Assembly (NCBI GenBank): GCA_027450145.1 | Contig: DAIDKH010000029.1 | Location: forward strand, 1-51,583 | Length of the DNA: 51,583 nt | Direction of reading: 5' to 3' | Source: Chthonomonadaceae bacterium | GTDB taxonomy: Bacteria > Armatimonadota > Chthonomonadetes > Chthonomonadales > Chthonomonadaceae | In this document: positions 16,770 to 25,800 of the stretch, in pieces | Position numbering within the stretch: position 1 is the stretch's first letter | How the letters are laid out: each line of letters starts with the position of its first letter | Made by a program: the position numbers and the translations under genes | The notes under the pieces: generated by a model | What the model saw: only the letters and a program-made list of their open reading frames with translations | What the model was told of the DNA's origin: nothing | Databases searched by the model: none

Positions 16770-16831
16770 ATGTCCACTAAGTTATGGGCAACATTGTTTA
16801 AGCTCGTTCGGTACTTACGCAAGTCGTATAA

Positions 16832-19096
16832 TCATGCGGCAGGCATGTGCGCAAGATAATGGCCCGTGGATGTCTGTGCGCTTGCGGCCAAATCAAAGGG
16901 CGTACCTTCGAACTGAACGGTTCCCCCCTGTTGACCAGCTCCCGGTCCAAGATCGATTACCCAGTCAGCACGCGCAATGACATCTAGATTATGTTCAATG
17001 ACTATTACTGTGCAGCCATCATCCACGAGACGATCGAACAGCCGTATAAGTGTGTCGACGTCATTCATGTGCAAACTGGTTGTAGGTTCGTCCAAAACGT
17101 AGATGTTGCCGGTCTTACCCAGTTCAGCCGCAAGTTTAAGGCGCTGGCGCTCGCCACCCGAAAGCGTGGAGAGCGGTTGCCCGAGGGTCAAATACCCAAG
17201 GCCTACGTCATCAATCCCGCGTAAGACCTTTGCAATAGCGGGCTCTGAGAAGAACTGCACGGCATCGTTCACACTCATCTCGTACACCTCACTAATAGTT
17301 TTATCCCTTAGACGGTGCTCCAATACCGTGGGCAAAAACCGCTTACCCTCGCAGGTCTCGCAGCGCGTAATCATTGGGTCCAGGTGAGCTAGATCGGTGA
17401 ATATTACGCCCAGCCCATTGCATTCCGGGCATGCCCCCTTGGAATTTGCAGAAAACAGCGAAGGGTCTACATGGTTCGCCTTGGCGAACGCTTTTCTAAC
17501 ATTATCCAAAATACCTGTATACGTTGCAGTATTTGATCGTCGTGATCCTCTGTTAAGGCTCTGATCGATAACGACGATATCCGGATACGCTCGTGGTAAG
17601 CAGCCCAGGATCAGGGATGACTTCCCAGCCCCTGCCACTCCAGAAACGGCTGTGAGAATGCCTTTAGGAATTGTGACCGTCACGTCCTTTAGATTATTCT
17701 GTTTGGCATTGCGAATAGTCAATTCACCAGTGCGCTCTCGAACGCTCTGTTTTATTCGCTGATGTCGTTTCATGTGGTTGCCCGTGGCAGTACCACTATC
17801 GAGCAGTCCAGCATAATCGCCCTGGTACACTATCTCCCCACCGCGGTGACCAGCGTGGGGCCCCATATCTACTACGTGATCCGCAATTGCAATCATGTCA
17901 GGTTTATGTTCGACGATTAACACTGTATTACCCTTGTCGCGCAACTGCTTCATTAAGCCCGCCAAACGTCCTACATCCTGCGGATGCAGTCCTACTGAAG
18001 GTTCATCAAATACATAGGTAATATCTGTTAATGACGAACCCAGGTGTCGGACCATTTTTACACGCTGGCTCTCGCCGCCTGAAAGACTGGCACTCTCACG
18101 GTCCAGGCTCAGATATCCCAGGCCAATTGTAATCAGGTCATCCAACCGTGCAGTAAGTGCCGCCAGTATTGGACCAACCTGAGGCGCATGGATGGAACGA
18201 ACACAAACCGCCAAATCACTTACCTGCATCGCCGAATAATCCGCAATGTTATGGTTTCCAATTTTGCTGGCTCGCGCTTCGGCATTAATTCGGCTGCCAT
18301 TGCAAGCAGAGCAGGTCCTTCTGGTAAAAATGCGCTCGTATTCGGCACGTATGTGAGGTTGCAATGTTTCGGGATCCTTGCTGCCCAGTGACTTCTGAAG
18401 TTTGGCAACTACTCCCTGATAAGTGAGATTGACTTTCTCAATTTTGACTTTGCGGCCATCGTCCAAATAGAGCAGGTTTGTCCGCTCCTCGTCCGTGTAG
18501 TCCTTTATGGGCTTATCTGCGTCAAACATTCCGGATCGTGCATAGGGCGCCCAGCCCCACCAGCTGTCGACCTCAAACCCCCTGCACAGTAAGGCTCCTT
18601 CGTTGAGCGATTTGGTCTCATCGACAACGGCGCTCAAATCTATGGCAGCTACCTGGCCAATCCCCTCACATTCGAGGCACATACCTCGAGGATCGTTGAA
18701 TGAGTAACATGCAGGTGCTGCCAGATGGGGCTCGGCAGCACGGCAAAACAGCACGCGCAACATCTGCGCGGTATCCGTGACTGTAGCCACTGTAGACCTG
18801 GGGTTACCACCGAGGCGCTGCTGATCGACGATAATCGCTGCCGAGATATTCTGCAGGACGTCCGCGTCTGGTTGACCATATCGCGGCATAAACTGCTGCA
18901 CGAATGCCGGATAGGTCTCGTTAATCAGTCGTTGGCTTTCAGCGGCAATCGTGTTAAATACGAGCGACGATTTGCCGGAGCCAGAAACGCCAGTAAATAC
19001 AGTGATGCGCCGCTTGGGAATGTCCAGCGAGACGTTTTTCAGGTTATTTTCCCGCGCTCCACGAACAATAATTGAGCCGTATTCTCGGTGATCCAT
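16832..19096 (-). CDS. Short UvrA-like ABC ATPase (UvrA2/DrrC class)
   Basis: A 754-residue tandem ABC ATPase. The first half has Walker A GVSGSGKSSL (residues 36-45), Q-loop/zinc modules CLECEGIGQ (C140, C143) and CSACNGSR, signature LSGGESQRVK and Walker B FDEPSVGLHP. The second half has GVAGAGKSSL, zinc module CPECNGLG with CETCEGKR, LSGGERQRLK and VLDEPTTSLH. Full UvrA is about 940 residues; the missing part corresponds to the UvrB-interaction region, as in UvrA2/DrrC proteins tied to drug tolerance or damage protection. It is therefore unlikely to be the main repair UvrA. The ATG has AGGAG six bases upstream. The AHSA1 gene lies just upstream on the same strand. Confidence 0.9.
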   Translation of the reverse strand: MDHREYGSIIVRGARENNLKNVSLDIPKRRITVFTGVSGSGKSSLVFNTIAAESQRLINETYPAFVQQFMPRYGQPDADVLQNISAAIIVDQQRLGGNPRSTVATVTDTAQMLRVLFCRAAEPHLAAPACYSFNDPRGMCLECEGIGQVAAIDLSAVVDETKSLNEGALLCRGFEVDSWWGWAPYARSGMFDADKPIKDYTDEERTNLLYLDDGRKVKIEKVNLTYQGVVAKLQKSLGSKDPETLQPHIRAEYERIFTRRTCSACNGSRINAEARASKIGNHNIADYSAMQVSDLAVCVRSIHAPQVGPILAALTARLDDLITIGLGYLSLDRESASLSGGESQRVKMVRHLGSSLTDITYVFDEPSVGLHPQDVGRLAGLMKQLRDKGNTVLIVEHKPDMIAIADHVVDMGPHAGHRGGEIVYQGDYAGLLDSGTATGNHMKRHQRIKQSVRERTGELTIRNAKQNNLKDVTVTIPKGILTAVSGVAGAGKSSLILGCLPRAYPDIVVIDQSLNRGSRRSNTATYTGILDNVRKAFAKANHVDPSLFSANSKGACPECNGLGVIFTDLAHLDPMITRCETCEGKRFLPTVLEHRLRDKTISEVYEMSVNDAVQFFSEPAIAKVLRGIDDVGLGYLTLGQPLSTLSGGERQRLKLAAELGKTGNIYVLDEPTTSLHMNDVDTLIRLFDRLVDDGCTVIVIEHNLDVIARADWVIDLGPGAGQQGGTVQFEGTPFDLAASAQTSTGHYLAHMPAA

Positions 19097-19192
19097 TAGC
19101 TACTCCTACATATTATCAACCAGGAGTCGGCTCTTTCCGGCCTTACCGATTTAGGGCTCCGAATGCGGCGCCTGCCTGGTTTCTTGGCCAAA

Positions 19193-19603
19193 TCACCCTA
19201 ATGAGGCAACGACCTGTTCAAGATTGGCCATAAAGCGCTGCCAACCTCCCTTTGCGCCGTCGTAAAATTGTTGTTGATCCGGCTTGAAACCGGCCTGCTC
19301 CACACGAAGTAACGTACCAGTACTAACAGGGGTTAGAGTGTACGTGACAGTGGAATCAAGGCCGAACGCCACCCAGGAGTATTTTAGCTGCGAGCCCGGC
19401 GTGATCTGCAGCACCGTACAATCCACGGTTCCCCAGTCGCCGTTTAATTTGAACGCCTGGCCGGCCTTCAACTGAAAATCGTTTGGCATTAACCACTGTT
19501 CAATGAGATTGGAGTCCGTTAGTGCACGCCATACTTGATCGGGTGGCGAAGATAGTTCTCGTTCAATAGCAAGTGTAACTGTTCCGTCATTTATATCACT
19601 CAT
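19193..19603 (-). CDS. SRPBCC/AHSA1-family protein
   Basis: A 136-residue START-like (SRPBCC) protein with the AHSA1 pattern: TLAIERELSSPPDQVWRALT, a WLMPNDFQLKAGQAF strand, CTVLQITPGSQLKYSW, TLTPVSTGTLLRVEQAGF and the terminal helix GWQRFMANLEQVVASLG. Such proteins form a hydrophobic cavity and often act in stress or small-molecule binding; the bacterial role is mostly unknown. The ATG has GGGAG six bases upstream. It precedes the UvrA-like gene by 96 bp on the same strand; the two are likely co-transcribed, which fits a compound-response role. Confidence 0.88.
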   Translation of the reverse strand: MSDINDGTVTLAIERELSSPPDQVWRALTDSNLIEQWLMPNDFQLKAGQAFKLNGDWGTVDCTVLQITPGSQLKYSWVAFGLDSTVTYTLTPVSTGTLLRVEQAGFKPDQQQFYDGAKGGWQRFMANLEQVVASLG

Positions 19604-19934
19604 GGTCAGCTCCCACTATAAATTGGCAGTTAGGTTCGAATGTCGATTAATCAATGCCGCTTGCTTTTCTTGACGCAGTTTACCGCATTCCCCCGCCTTT
19701 TTCGCAATATAAGTTATTCACAATCGGCGCGGACTGCCGTCCTTTCTAGCTCGTTCGGTTAAAAGTGACTAAGGAGCACACCAGTCGCCGTTACTGCGCA
19801 GTTCTGCAAGTTACAGGTATGTCGAAGGTAACACACCAATACTCCACGCTAGGCGGGCTCATTCACGAAATCCTAAGGCAATATCGGTGGGGTACAATAG
19901 ATCTAAGTAAACCGTTTTAAAAGAGGATACGAGT
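19604..19934. other. Divergent intergenic region
   Basis: The gap separates the minus-strand AHSA1/UvrA-like pair from the plus-strand DUF6807 gene. A TACAAT about 40 bp before the DUF6807 start and a minus-strand TATAGT just before the AHSA1 start are possible -10 elements, but neither has a convincing -35. No gene, tRNA or long repeat is seen. Confidence 0.4.
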
Positions 19935-20804
19935 ATGGTGGAAATTCTTGAAGAAACTGGCCAGCTCATCATCAAAGTCGACGGGCAGGAATATGCCAAG
20001 TACTGCTTCGGCCCTGAGCGCACCAAACCCTGCCTTACGCCGTTGCGTGCAGCCAATGGACTGTCGCTCCTAGCCGATGCGCCGACTGACCACCGACATC
20101 ATCATGGGTTTTGGGTTGGACATGGCCGGGTGGACGATGTCGATTTTTGGGGAGAACGCCATAACTGTGGGCGTATTAACCATCGCGAATTCACCAGGAT
20201 TGACAAACCAGGTGACACGTGTAGCTTTACAGAGCTTTGCCACTGGGTAAGTTCCGAAGGCAAGCTCACTCTAACCGACACGCGGACGTTCACGTTCTAC
20301 CAGTCGCCATCGGACGCACGAATATTCGACTTCGAGATCACCTTAAAGCCACCCACTAAAGATCTTGTTCAACTACACCCTACAAACGAAGCCGGGCTCC
20401 CACAAATTCGTGTTGCAGATGGCCTGACAGTGAAGAGCGGTGGAACCCTCACCAATGCAGAGGGTAAAACGAACGAACGCGGTACATACCGCGCCGCGTC
20501 GGCTTGGGTCGACTGTTCGGGCAAATTGGGTCGACTTCAGTGCGGAATAGCACTCATGGATCATCCCGAAAATCCTGCATTTCCTACCAAATGGTTCACT
20601 CGAGATTACGGTCCTTTTGCTCCGAACTACGGATTATTTTTAGACGACCCAATTGAGATAACCCAAAGAAAGCCGTTGCGACTTCGTTACAGGGTGTTCA
20701 CTCATTCTGGCGACGTAACGGAAGGAAAAGTCGCAGAGGCCTGGGAAGATTATCAAAAATCGGTCGCTGGGACCGTCAAGCAGTCTGTGGATTCCGCTCG
20801 ATGA
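19935..20804 (+). CDS. DUF6807 (PmoA-like) family protein
   Basis: A 289-residue beta-rich protein. The family mark is the His-rich stretch DHRHHHGFWVGHGRVDDVDF (about residues 55-75), matching the DHPHHRG-W-G-VNGVDFW pattern of proteins annotated DUF6807 or PmoA-like. Despite that name they are not methane monooxygenase subunits; they are common near sugar-degradation genes, and a carbohydrate role is inferred. No signal peptide is seen, so it is probably cytosolic. The ATG has AGAGGA seven bases upstream. Its end overlaps the DUF1054 start by four bases (ATGA). Confidence 0.85.
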   Translation: MVEILEETGQLIIKVDGQEYAKYCFGPERTKPCLTPLRAANGLSLLADAPTDHRHHHGFWVGHGRVDDVDFWGERHNCGRINHREFTRIDKPGDTCSFTELCHWVSSEGKLTLTDTRTFTFYQSPSDARIFDFEITLKPPTKDLVQLHPTNEAGLPQIRVADGLTVKSGGTLTNAEGKTNERGTYRAASAWVDCSGKLGRLQCGIALMDHPENPAFPTKWFTRDYGPFAPNYGLFLDDPIEITQRKPLRLRYRVFTHSGDVTEGKVAEAWEDYQKSVAGTVKQSVDSAR

Positions 20805-21454
20805 CCGTAGAGAAAGTCTACTTACCTGCGGTGTTCGGTCAGGCACAGCTAGACATTTTCAAGATTGAAGATTTTCAAGAGAGGATGAGCAGGCTGCGGG
20901 TAGACATTACTCCGCGGCTGTTCACCTTAGGCGAATTGTTGTTAGAACCACTTTCCAAGGTTGTGCGCGAACCACTCTACTTGCATGTAGCCCGTCATCT
21001 CCGCAGAACGGTGAATCCACCCGTGGCTACCTGGGCGGCATTTGCAAGAACTCAAAGAGCTTACAAACCAACGGTACACATACGCACGGCGGTAAGCAGA
21101 GATGGAGTTCACACCAACATATTTGTAGAGGACTATGCTGAGGACCGTCCATTATTTGCACGGCAATTAATGGACAGAGCCGATGAAATGGCGAAATATT
21201 TCAGCGGTCATCCCTCAATAAAGGCATTTACCATCACTGACGCTGCAGATCGACCACTCGCCGGAGAAGGGCTTACTGCCGATGTGCTAAGGGAGTTTGC
21301 TATGAAATTGCAGACTAGTCGTACCCAACACAGCGTGTTCGGCCTTAAAGTGGCGCCATCTGCGCTAAGCGACACCGAAGCACTGTGCAATAACGTCATG
21401 CGCAATGTAAAGACTCTTTTACCAATTTATCGCCTGGGGATGGAACGCAGATGA
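20801..21454 (+). CDS. DUF1054 (YktB-like) family protein
   Basis: A 217-residue protein with the DUF1054 pattern: FGQAQLDIFKIEDFQERMSR at the start, an IRPKF-like DITPRLFTLGELL, HVARHLRRTVNPPVATWAAF, then RAYKPTVHIRTAVSRDGVHT and FVEDYAEDRPLFARQL. The family is best known from Bacillus YktB, whose fold is solved but whose function is unknown. No membrane segment or signal is seen. It is translationally coupled to the DUF6807 gene by an ATGA overlap, an association I have no explanation for. It ends 139 bp before recA. Confidence 0.87.
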   Translation: MTVEKVYLPAVFGQAQLDIFKIEDFQERMSRLRVDITPRLFTLGELLLEPLSKVVREPLYLHVARHLRRTVNPPVATWAAFARTQRAYKPTVHIRTAVSRDGVHTNIFVEDYAEDRPLFARQLMDRADEMAKYFSGHPSIKAFTITDAADRPLAGEGLTADVLREFAMKLQTSRTQHSVFGLKVAPSALSDTEALCNNVMRNVKTLLPIYRLGMERR

Positions 21455-21593
21455 ATGCTTTGTATGCCCAGACCACTCACTGCTCACGGCTATGTAGACG
21501 TATTTCTTGTATTTGTGCTATTCTTAACCGCCAATCATTTTTGCTTACCGGCAGTGACGAAGTGTCTCCTGTTTCCGTGAAAGGATATCAATT

Positions 21594-22649
21594 GTGGCAA
21601 TAGAAGAGGGTGAGGCCCGAATGGATCCGCGCAAATCTAAGGCGCTGGAGAGTGCCCTTAGTGGCATAGAAAAACAGTTCGGCAAGGGTAGCGTGGTTCG
21701 TTTGGGCCAAGCTGCCCGCTTGAACATCGACGCCATTTCTACCGGCTCAATTGCCCTCGATCTTGCTCTTGGAGTGGGCGGCATTCCGCGCGGAAGGATT
21801 ACGGAGATCTATGGAACAGAGTCATCCGGTAAAACGACAATAGCACTGCAATGCATAGCCCAAGCCCAAAAAATGGGCGGTATATGCGCCTACGTTGATG
21901 TTGAACATGCCATTGATCCAGAGTACGCACGAAAATTAGGCGTCGACGTTGATAATCTTTACATTTCTCAGCCGACTACGGGGGAGGAGGCGCTTGACAT
22001 AATGGATGCTCTCATAAGGAGTTCAGCCATTGACATCTGCGTCCTAGACTCGGTTGCGGCACTGGTTCCAAAAGCAGAGTTGGAAGGCGATATGGGTGAC
22101 TCCCACGTGGGAGTACACGCCCGACTAATGTCTCAGGCATTGCGAAAAGTTGCAGGGAATATCAACCGCACCAATACGGCTGCTGTTTTCATCAACCAAA
22201 TCCGGCAAAAGATCGGTGTTATGTTCGGTAATCCTGAAACGACAAGCGGCGGCCTTGCGCTCAAATACTATGCATCGGTACGAATGGAGGTTCGGCGCAC
22301 CGAAACTGTCAAGAATGGCACTGAAGCAGTTGGTGCGCGCGTAAAGGTTAAAGTAGTTAAGAATAAGGTAGCCCCACCCTTCCGGCAAGCAGAGTTTGAC
22401 ATATTGTTTGGCAAAGGCATCTCACGTGCCGGCAGCCTGCTCGACATTGGCGTCGATATGTCAATCATTACAAAGAGTGGATCCTATTTTTCGTTTGGAG
22501 ACACTCGACTGGGCCAGGGAAGAGAGAACGCGCGTACATTCCTTGAGGAAAATGAGGCCATAATGGCTGAAATTGAGAGTCGTATCCGTTCGCACGGGGC
22601 GCCCCAGGTGCTTGATGCGGTCGCGGAAGATGACGACGATCTAGAGTAA
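21594..22649 (+). CDS. recA: RecA recombinase
   Basis: A 351-residue RecA, the ATP-dependent strand-exchange protein of homologous recombination that also triggers the SOS response. Conserved parts are [10 protein letters not shown], Walker [45 protein letters not shown] (Walker B), the L1/L2 DNA-binding region around [18 protein letters not shown] and [19 protein letters not shown], and an acidic tail ending AEDDDDLE. The start is taken as GTG at 21594, with AAAGGAT upstream; ATG at 21621 would remove nine poorly conserved residues. I found no clear LexA box upstream. recX follows five bases after the stop. Confidence 0.97.
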   Translation: MAIEEGEARMDPRKSKALESALSGIEKQFGKGSVVRLGQAARLNIDAISTGSIALDLALGVGGIPRGRITEIYGTESSGKTTIALQCIAQAQKMGGICAYVDVEHAIDPEYARKLGVDVDNLYISQPTTGEEALDIMDALIRSSAIDICVLDSVAALVPKAELEGDMGDSHVGVHARLMSQALRKVAGNINRTNTAAVFINQIRQKIGVMFGNPETTSGGLALKYYASVRMEVRRTETVKNGTEAVGARVKVKVVKNKVAPPFRQAEFDILFGKGISRAGSLLDIGVDMSIITKSGSYFSFGDTRLGQGRENARTFLEENEAIMAEIESRIRSHGAPQVLDAVAEDDDDLE

Positions 22650-22654
22650 ACTCG

Positions 22655-23158
22655 ATGAATGGTGACAACGGCAACGATATCTCGTTCGCAGAGGCAATAA
22701 AACGAGCACGTACGGTGGCCACTCGGTATATGACACGCACCGCGCGCAGTTATTCGCAGGTTACAAACCGACTGTCTAAAGAGGGCTTCGCCGATGAGGT
22801 CATTCAATCAGTCCTGAACGAGTTCGTTACCAACGGCACGATCAACGATCAAGAATTGGCGCGGCGCTGGGTGGAGGATCGGGCAACACGCAAGCAGTAC
22901 GGCGCCAGACGGCTGATTAAAGAGCTGGAAACACATGGTGTCTCTCGAGAGACGGCAGAGCAAGCGATGACGCAATTAGACCTTGAGACCGAGGTACAAA
23001 ATGCGCAAACAGCAGTCTCCAGGCGATGGCACGACCAGGCACTGCATGAAATGTCGCCGCTTGAACGGCAGCGTCAACTTTCACGGTGCTCCGGATTTTT
23101 GTTCCGCCGCGGATATTCCACAGAAGTTATTCGGCAGGTATTGAAGAACCTAACCTAG
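22655..23158 (+). CDS. recX: RecX regulator of RecA
   Basis: A 167-residue RecX, which binds RecA filaments and limits their growth or activity. The family's three-helix repeats are visible: ARTVATRYMTRTARSYSQVT with RLSKEGFADEVIQSVLNEF, then INDQELARRWVEDRATRKQY with GARRLIKELETHGVSRETAE, and a last repeat SRCSGFLFRRGYSTEVIRQV. The length is normal. It lies five bases after recA with little SD of its own, so its translation is probably coupled to recA. A structured RNA region and rny follow. Confidence 0.93.
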   Translation: MNGDNGNDISFAEAIKRARTVATRYMTRTARSYSQVTNRLSKEGFADEVIQSVLNEFVTNGTINDQELARRWVEDRATRKQYGARRLIKELETHGVSRETAEQAMTQLDLETEVQNAQTAVSRRWHDQALHEMSPLERQRQLSRCSGFLFRRGYSTEVIRQVLKNLT

Positions 23159-23190
23159 AACTATACAACATCGTCCAAAAAGGTAACTAT

Positions 23191-23328
23191 AGCGTGTCTT
23201 TACGCTTAGCATAGCATCCGGTTGCAGGTTGAGAACATGGTTTCAGGCACAAACTGTGCGCGTTGAGGCAGTGAGATACCGATGAAATATCGGTTAAATC
23301 ACTTGCCCATAACCAAACCTTATCTGCT
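23191..23328 (+). ncRNA. Candidate structured RNA in the rny leader
   Basis: Several stems nest in a multibranch shape. A separate hairpin AGCGT/ACGCT lies at 23191-23206. A closing stem is built from AGCA (23213-23216) with TGCT (23325-23328), GGTT (23220-23223) with AACC (23316-23319), and GGTT (23227-23230) with AACC (23311-23314). Inside it are a small hairpin GCACA/TGTGC (23247-23259) and a two-part stem GGCAGTGA (23267-23274) with TCACTTGCC (23299-23307), capped by ACCGAT/ATCGGT (23278-23294). I do not recognise a known riboswitch or 6S RNA. It could be a leader of rny or a small RNA. Confidence 0.45.
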
Positions 23329-23388
23329 TCAGAGGCTCCACCTCGGGACCAGGCGCGTATTTTCACGCCATTGTTTGGAGGTGAGGCA

Positions 23389-24957
23389 TTGACAATAGTT
23401 GAAAAGTACATAATCGAATTTATCCTCGTTGCGCTTGCGACTAATGCCATCACCCAAGTGTGGCTGGTAAGGCGCATTGAGGCGCGCGAGGCAACGCGCG
23501 TTCAGGAGGATGTCGAGCGCAAGAAGCAAGAGGCCGAGCAGCTCAAATCTCAAATGATTCAGGAGGTAGAGGCTGCAAAGCGCAATGCTCAGTTACAGGC
23601 ACGCGAGGAAGCCCTAAAATATCGTGCAGAGATTGATGAGGAGAACCGCGAAAAGCGGGCCGAGGCCATTGCTCTTGAAAGAAGGCTAGCTCAAAGGGAG
23701 GAGAGCTTGGATCGGCGAGGGGAGTCGCTGGAGCGCCGTGAACTACAAGTCCAGCAGCGGGAAAATGCGGCCGTAATCCAAATACAGGAACTGGATTCCG
23801 CGCTTCTGGCACACCGAAAAGCGACGGAAGAGCTGGCGGGCATGACTAGCGACGAAGCGAGAACCCTCCTAATGAGAGCGATTGAAGACGAAAGCCGTCA
23901 GGATGCTGCCCGACTGATCCGTGAAATTGAAGAGGACGCCCGGCGCGAAGGCGAGCGTAGAGCACGCAGCATCGTCACTGAGGTGATACAACGCTGTTCT
24001 GTCGATCAGACGTCCGAGACCACCGTCGCCGTAGTCCCTCTGCCCGGCGATGAGATGAAGGGCAGAATTATTGGCCGTGAGGGACGCAATATCCGTGCGT
24101 TTGAAACGCTGACTGGTGTGGACCTTATTATTGACGATACACCAGAAGCCGTAGTGTTATCCAGTTTTGACCCCATTCGCCGAGAAATTGCCCGCATCAC
24201 GCTTACTAACCTTATCGCCGATGGCCGGATCCATCCTGGAAGAATTGAAGAGGTCTTCCGGAAGTCGCATGCCGATGTGGAGGGCCGCATACAGGAAGCA
24301 GGCGAAAAGGCTGTTCTTGATACCGGAATGACCGGTTTAGCGCCAGACATTGTGACATTGCTCGGCAAGATGAAATACCGTACATCCTACGGACAAAACG
24401 TCCTCAATCATTCAGTGGAAGTCTCGCACCTATGCGGGATGCTAGCATCCGAGATTGGTGCAGACGTCTGGACCTCGCGCAGGGCAGGTCTTCTTCATGA
24501 CCTGGGCAAGGCTGTTGACCACGAACTTGAGGGTCCGCATGCGCTCATAACCGGGCAGCTATTACGGCGTTACCACGAACCTGAAGCCGTAGTCCACGCT
24601 GCCGAGTCACACCATCACGATGTTGAGCCTTGTACAGTGGAGGCAATTCTAGTTATTTGCGGGGATCAGATTTCGGCAGCGAGGCCGGGTGCGCGTAGGG
24701 AACCATTGGAAAGCTATGTGAAACGTGTGCGTAGGCTAGAGGAGATTGGCGACAGCTTTCCAGGAGTTGAAAAAACGTTTGCCGTGCAGGCAGGCCGAGA
24801 AATACGCATCATTGTGCGACCGGACCTGATGGACGATCTTGCGTCCGCGCGGCTGGCCCACGATATGGCAAAGCGCATAGAGTCTGAGATGGACTACCCC
24901 GGTCAGATTAAGATTACGGTAATACGTGAATGGCGTGCGGTTGAATTCGCCCGATAG
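23389..24957 (+). CDS. rny: Ribonuclease Y
   Basis: About 522 residues. RNase Y is a membrane-anchored endoribonuclease that begins mRNA decay in many bacteria lacking RNase E. An N-terminal membrane helix (IIEFILVALATNAITQVWLV) leads to a long charged coiled coil (to about residue 200), a KH domain (MKGRIIGREGRNIRAFETLT with VDLIIDDTPEAV) and an HD domain with GLLHDLGKAVDHE and AAESHHHDVEP. The C-terminus AFAVQAGREIRI-like segment is typical. The start is TTG at 23389, directly behind a near-perfect GGAGGTGAGG; an earlier TTG at 23371 would place the SD inside the gene. ymdB follows 24 bp later, the usual neighbour. Confidence 0.95.
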   Translation: MTIVEKYIIEFILVALATNAITQVWLVRRIEAREATRVQEDVERKKQEAEQLKSQMIQEVEAAKRNAQLQAREEALKYRAEIDEENREKRAEAIALERRLAQREESLDRRGESLERRELQVQQRENAAVIQIQELDSALLAHRKATEELAGMTSDEARTLLMRAIEDESRQDAARLIREIEEDARREGERRARSIVTEVIQRCSVDQTSETTVAVVPLPGDEMKGRIIGREGRNIRAFETLTGVDLIIDDTPEAVVLSSFDPIRREIARITLTNLIADGRIHPGRIEEVFRKSHADVEGRIQEAGEKAVLDTGMTGLAPDIVTLLGKMKYRTSYGQNVLNHSVEVSHLCGMLASEIGADVWTSRRAGLLHDLGKAVDHELEGPHALITGQLLRRYHEPEAVVHAAESHHHDVEPCTVEAILVICGDQISAARPGARREPLESYVKRVRRLEEIGDSFPGVEKTFAVQAGREIRIIVRPDLMDDLASARLAHDMAKRIESEMDYPGQIKITVIREWRAVEFAR

Positions 24958-24981
24958 GCACTAGAACGGATCAGTCATTAA

Positions 24982-25800
24982 ATGCGCGTTCTCATGGTTG
25001 GCGATGTTGTAGGCAAATCCGGCAGACAACTGCTGACCGCAATTCTGCCTTCCATTCGCGTTGCTGAGCGAATCGACTTTGTCATTGTAAACGGTGAGAA
25101 TGCCGCGGCCGGCGTAGGTATCACCCCTGAGATTGCAGACCAGCTTCTTAGCCACGGTACCGATGTGATCACCTTGGGCAACCATGCATGGAACCGCCGT
25201 GAAATACATGGGTACCTGGAGACCCAGCATCGAATTTTGCGGCCCGCCAACTATCCACCTGGTGTGCCCGGATGCGGTATGAACACGTATAATTGTAGGG
25301 GCATCTCTGTTGGTGTGATTGTCCTGCAGGGCCGGGTGTTCATGGAACCCATTGACGATCCCTTCCGCACAGTTGACTACCTTTTAAGTAAAATTTCTCA
25401 CAATACGCCTATTGTATTCGTCGATTTTCACGGCGAGGCTACGTCAGAGAAACAAGCTTTCGGGTACTATGTGGATGGACGTGTTACGGGTGTTTTTGGC
25501 ACCCATACGCATGTTCAAACTGCCGATGAACGCGTGTTACCTGGTGGCACTGCGTATATTACAGATGTTGGCATGACTGGCCCCGTTCAATCTGTTATAG
25601 GCATGAAATATGATAGCGTTATTCCCAGGTTTCTCACTGGCCTGCCATCTCGTTTCGACGTGGCCGATGGTCCTGCGCTAGTGTGCGCAGTGGTTGTAGA
25701 AGTGCGTGCCGTAGATGGAAAAGCTACATCTATCAAACGGCTGCAGATTTCGCAGCAAGACGCTGATGCGTTGCTGCATCACGAGGAGACCCGACAATGA
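24982..25800 (+). CDS. ymdB: YmdB-like metallophosphoesterase
   Basis: A 272-residue calcineurin-like phosphodiesterase of the TIGR00282/YmdB type. The metal and catalytic motifs are all present: LMVGDVVGKSGR, VNGENAAAGVGI, TLGNHAWNRREI, VDFHGEATSEKQAFGYY, GVFGTHTHVQTADERVLPGG and ITDVGMTGPVQSVIGM. In Bacillus the homologue hydrolyses 2',3'-cyclic nucleotides and acts in biofilm and nanotube development; a link to RNA decay is suggested by its constant position after rny. It shares an ATGA overlap with the next gene, so the secreted Gly/Met-rich protein is translated from the same message. Confidence 0.94.
   Translation: MRVLMVGDVVGKSGRQLLTAILPSIRVAERIDFVIVNGENAAAGVGITPEIADQLLSHGTDVITLGNHAWNRREIHGYLETQHRILRPANYPPGVPGCGMNTYNCRGISVGVIVLQGRVFMEPIDDPFRTVDYLLSKISHNTPIVFVDFHGEATSEKQAFGYYVDGRVTGVFGTHTHVQTADERVLPGGTAYITDVGMTGPVQSVIGMKYDSVIPRFLTGLPSRFDVADGPALVCAVVVEVRAVDGKATSIKRLQISQQDADALLHHEETRQ

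Noticed and set aside
19631-19660. GGTTCGAAT resembling a tRNA T-loop
   Set aside because: No acceptor stem, anticodon arm or CCA end could be built around it.
21455-21593. Possible SOS (LexA) box upstream of recA
   Set aside because: No GAAC-N4-GTTC or CTG-N10-CAG type palindrome was found in the gap.
23371-23388. Earlier TTG start for RNase Y
   Set aside because: It would put the near-perfect GGAGGTGAGG inside the gene; the TTG at 23389 uses it properly.
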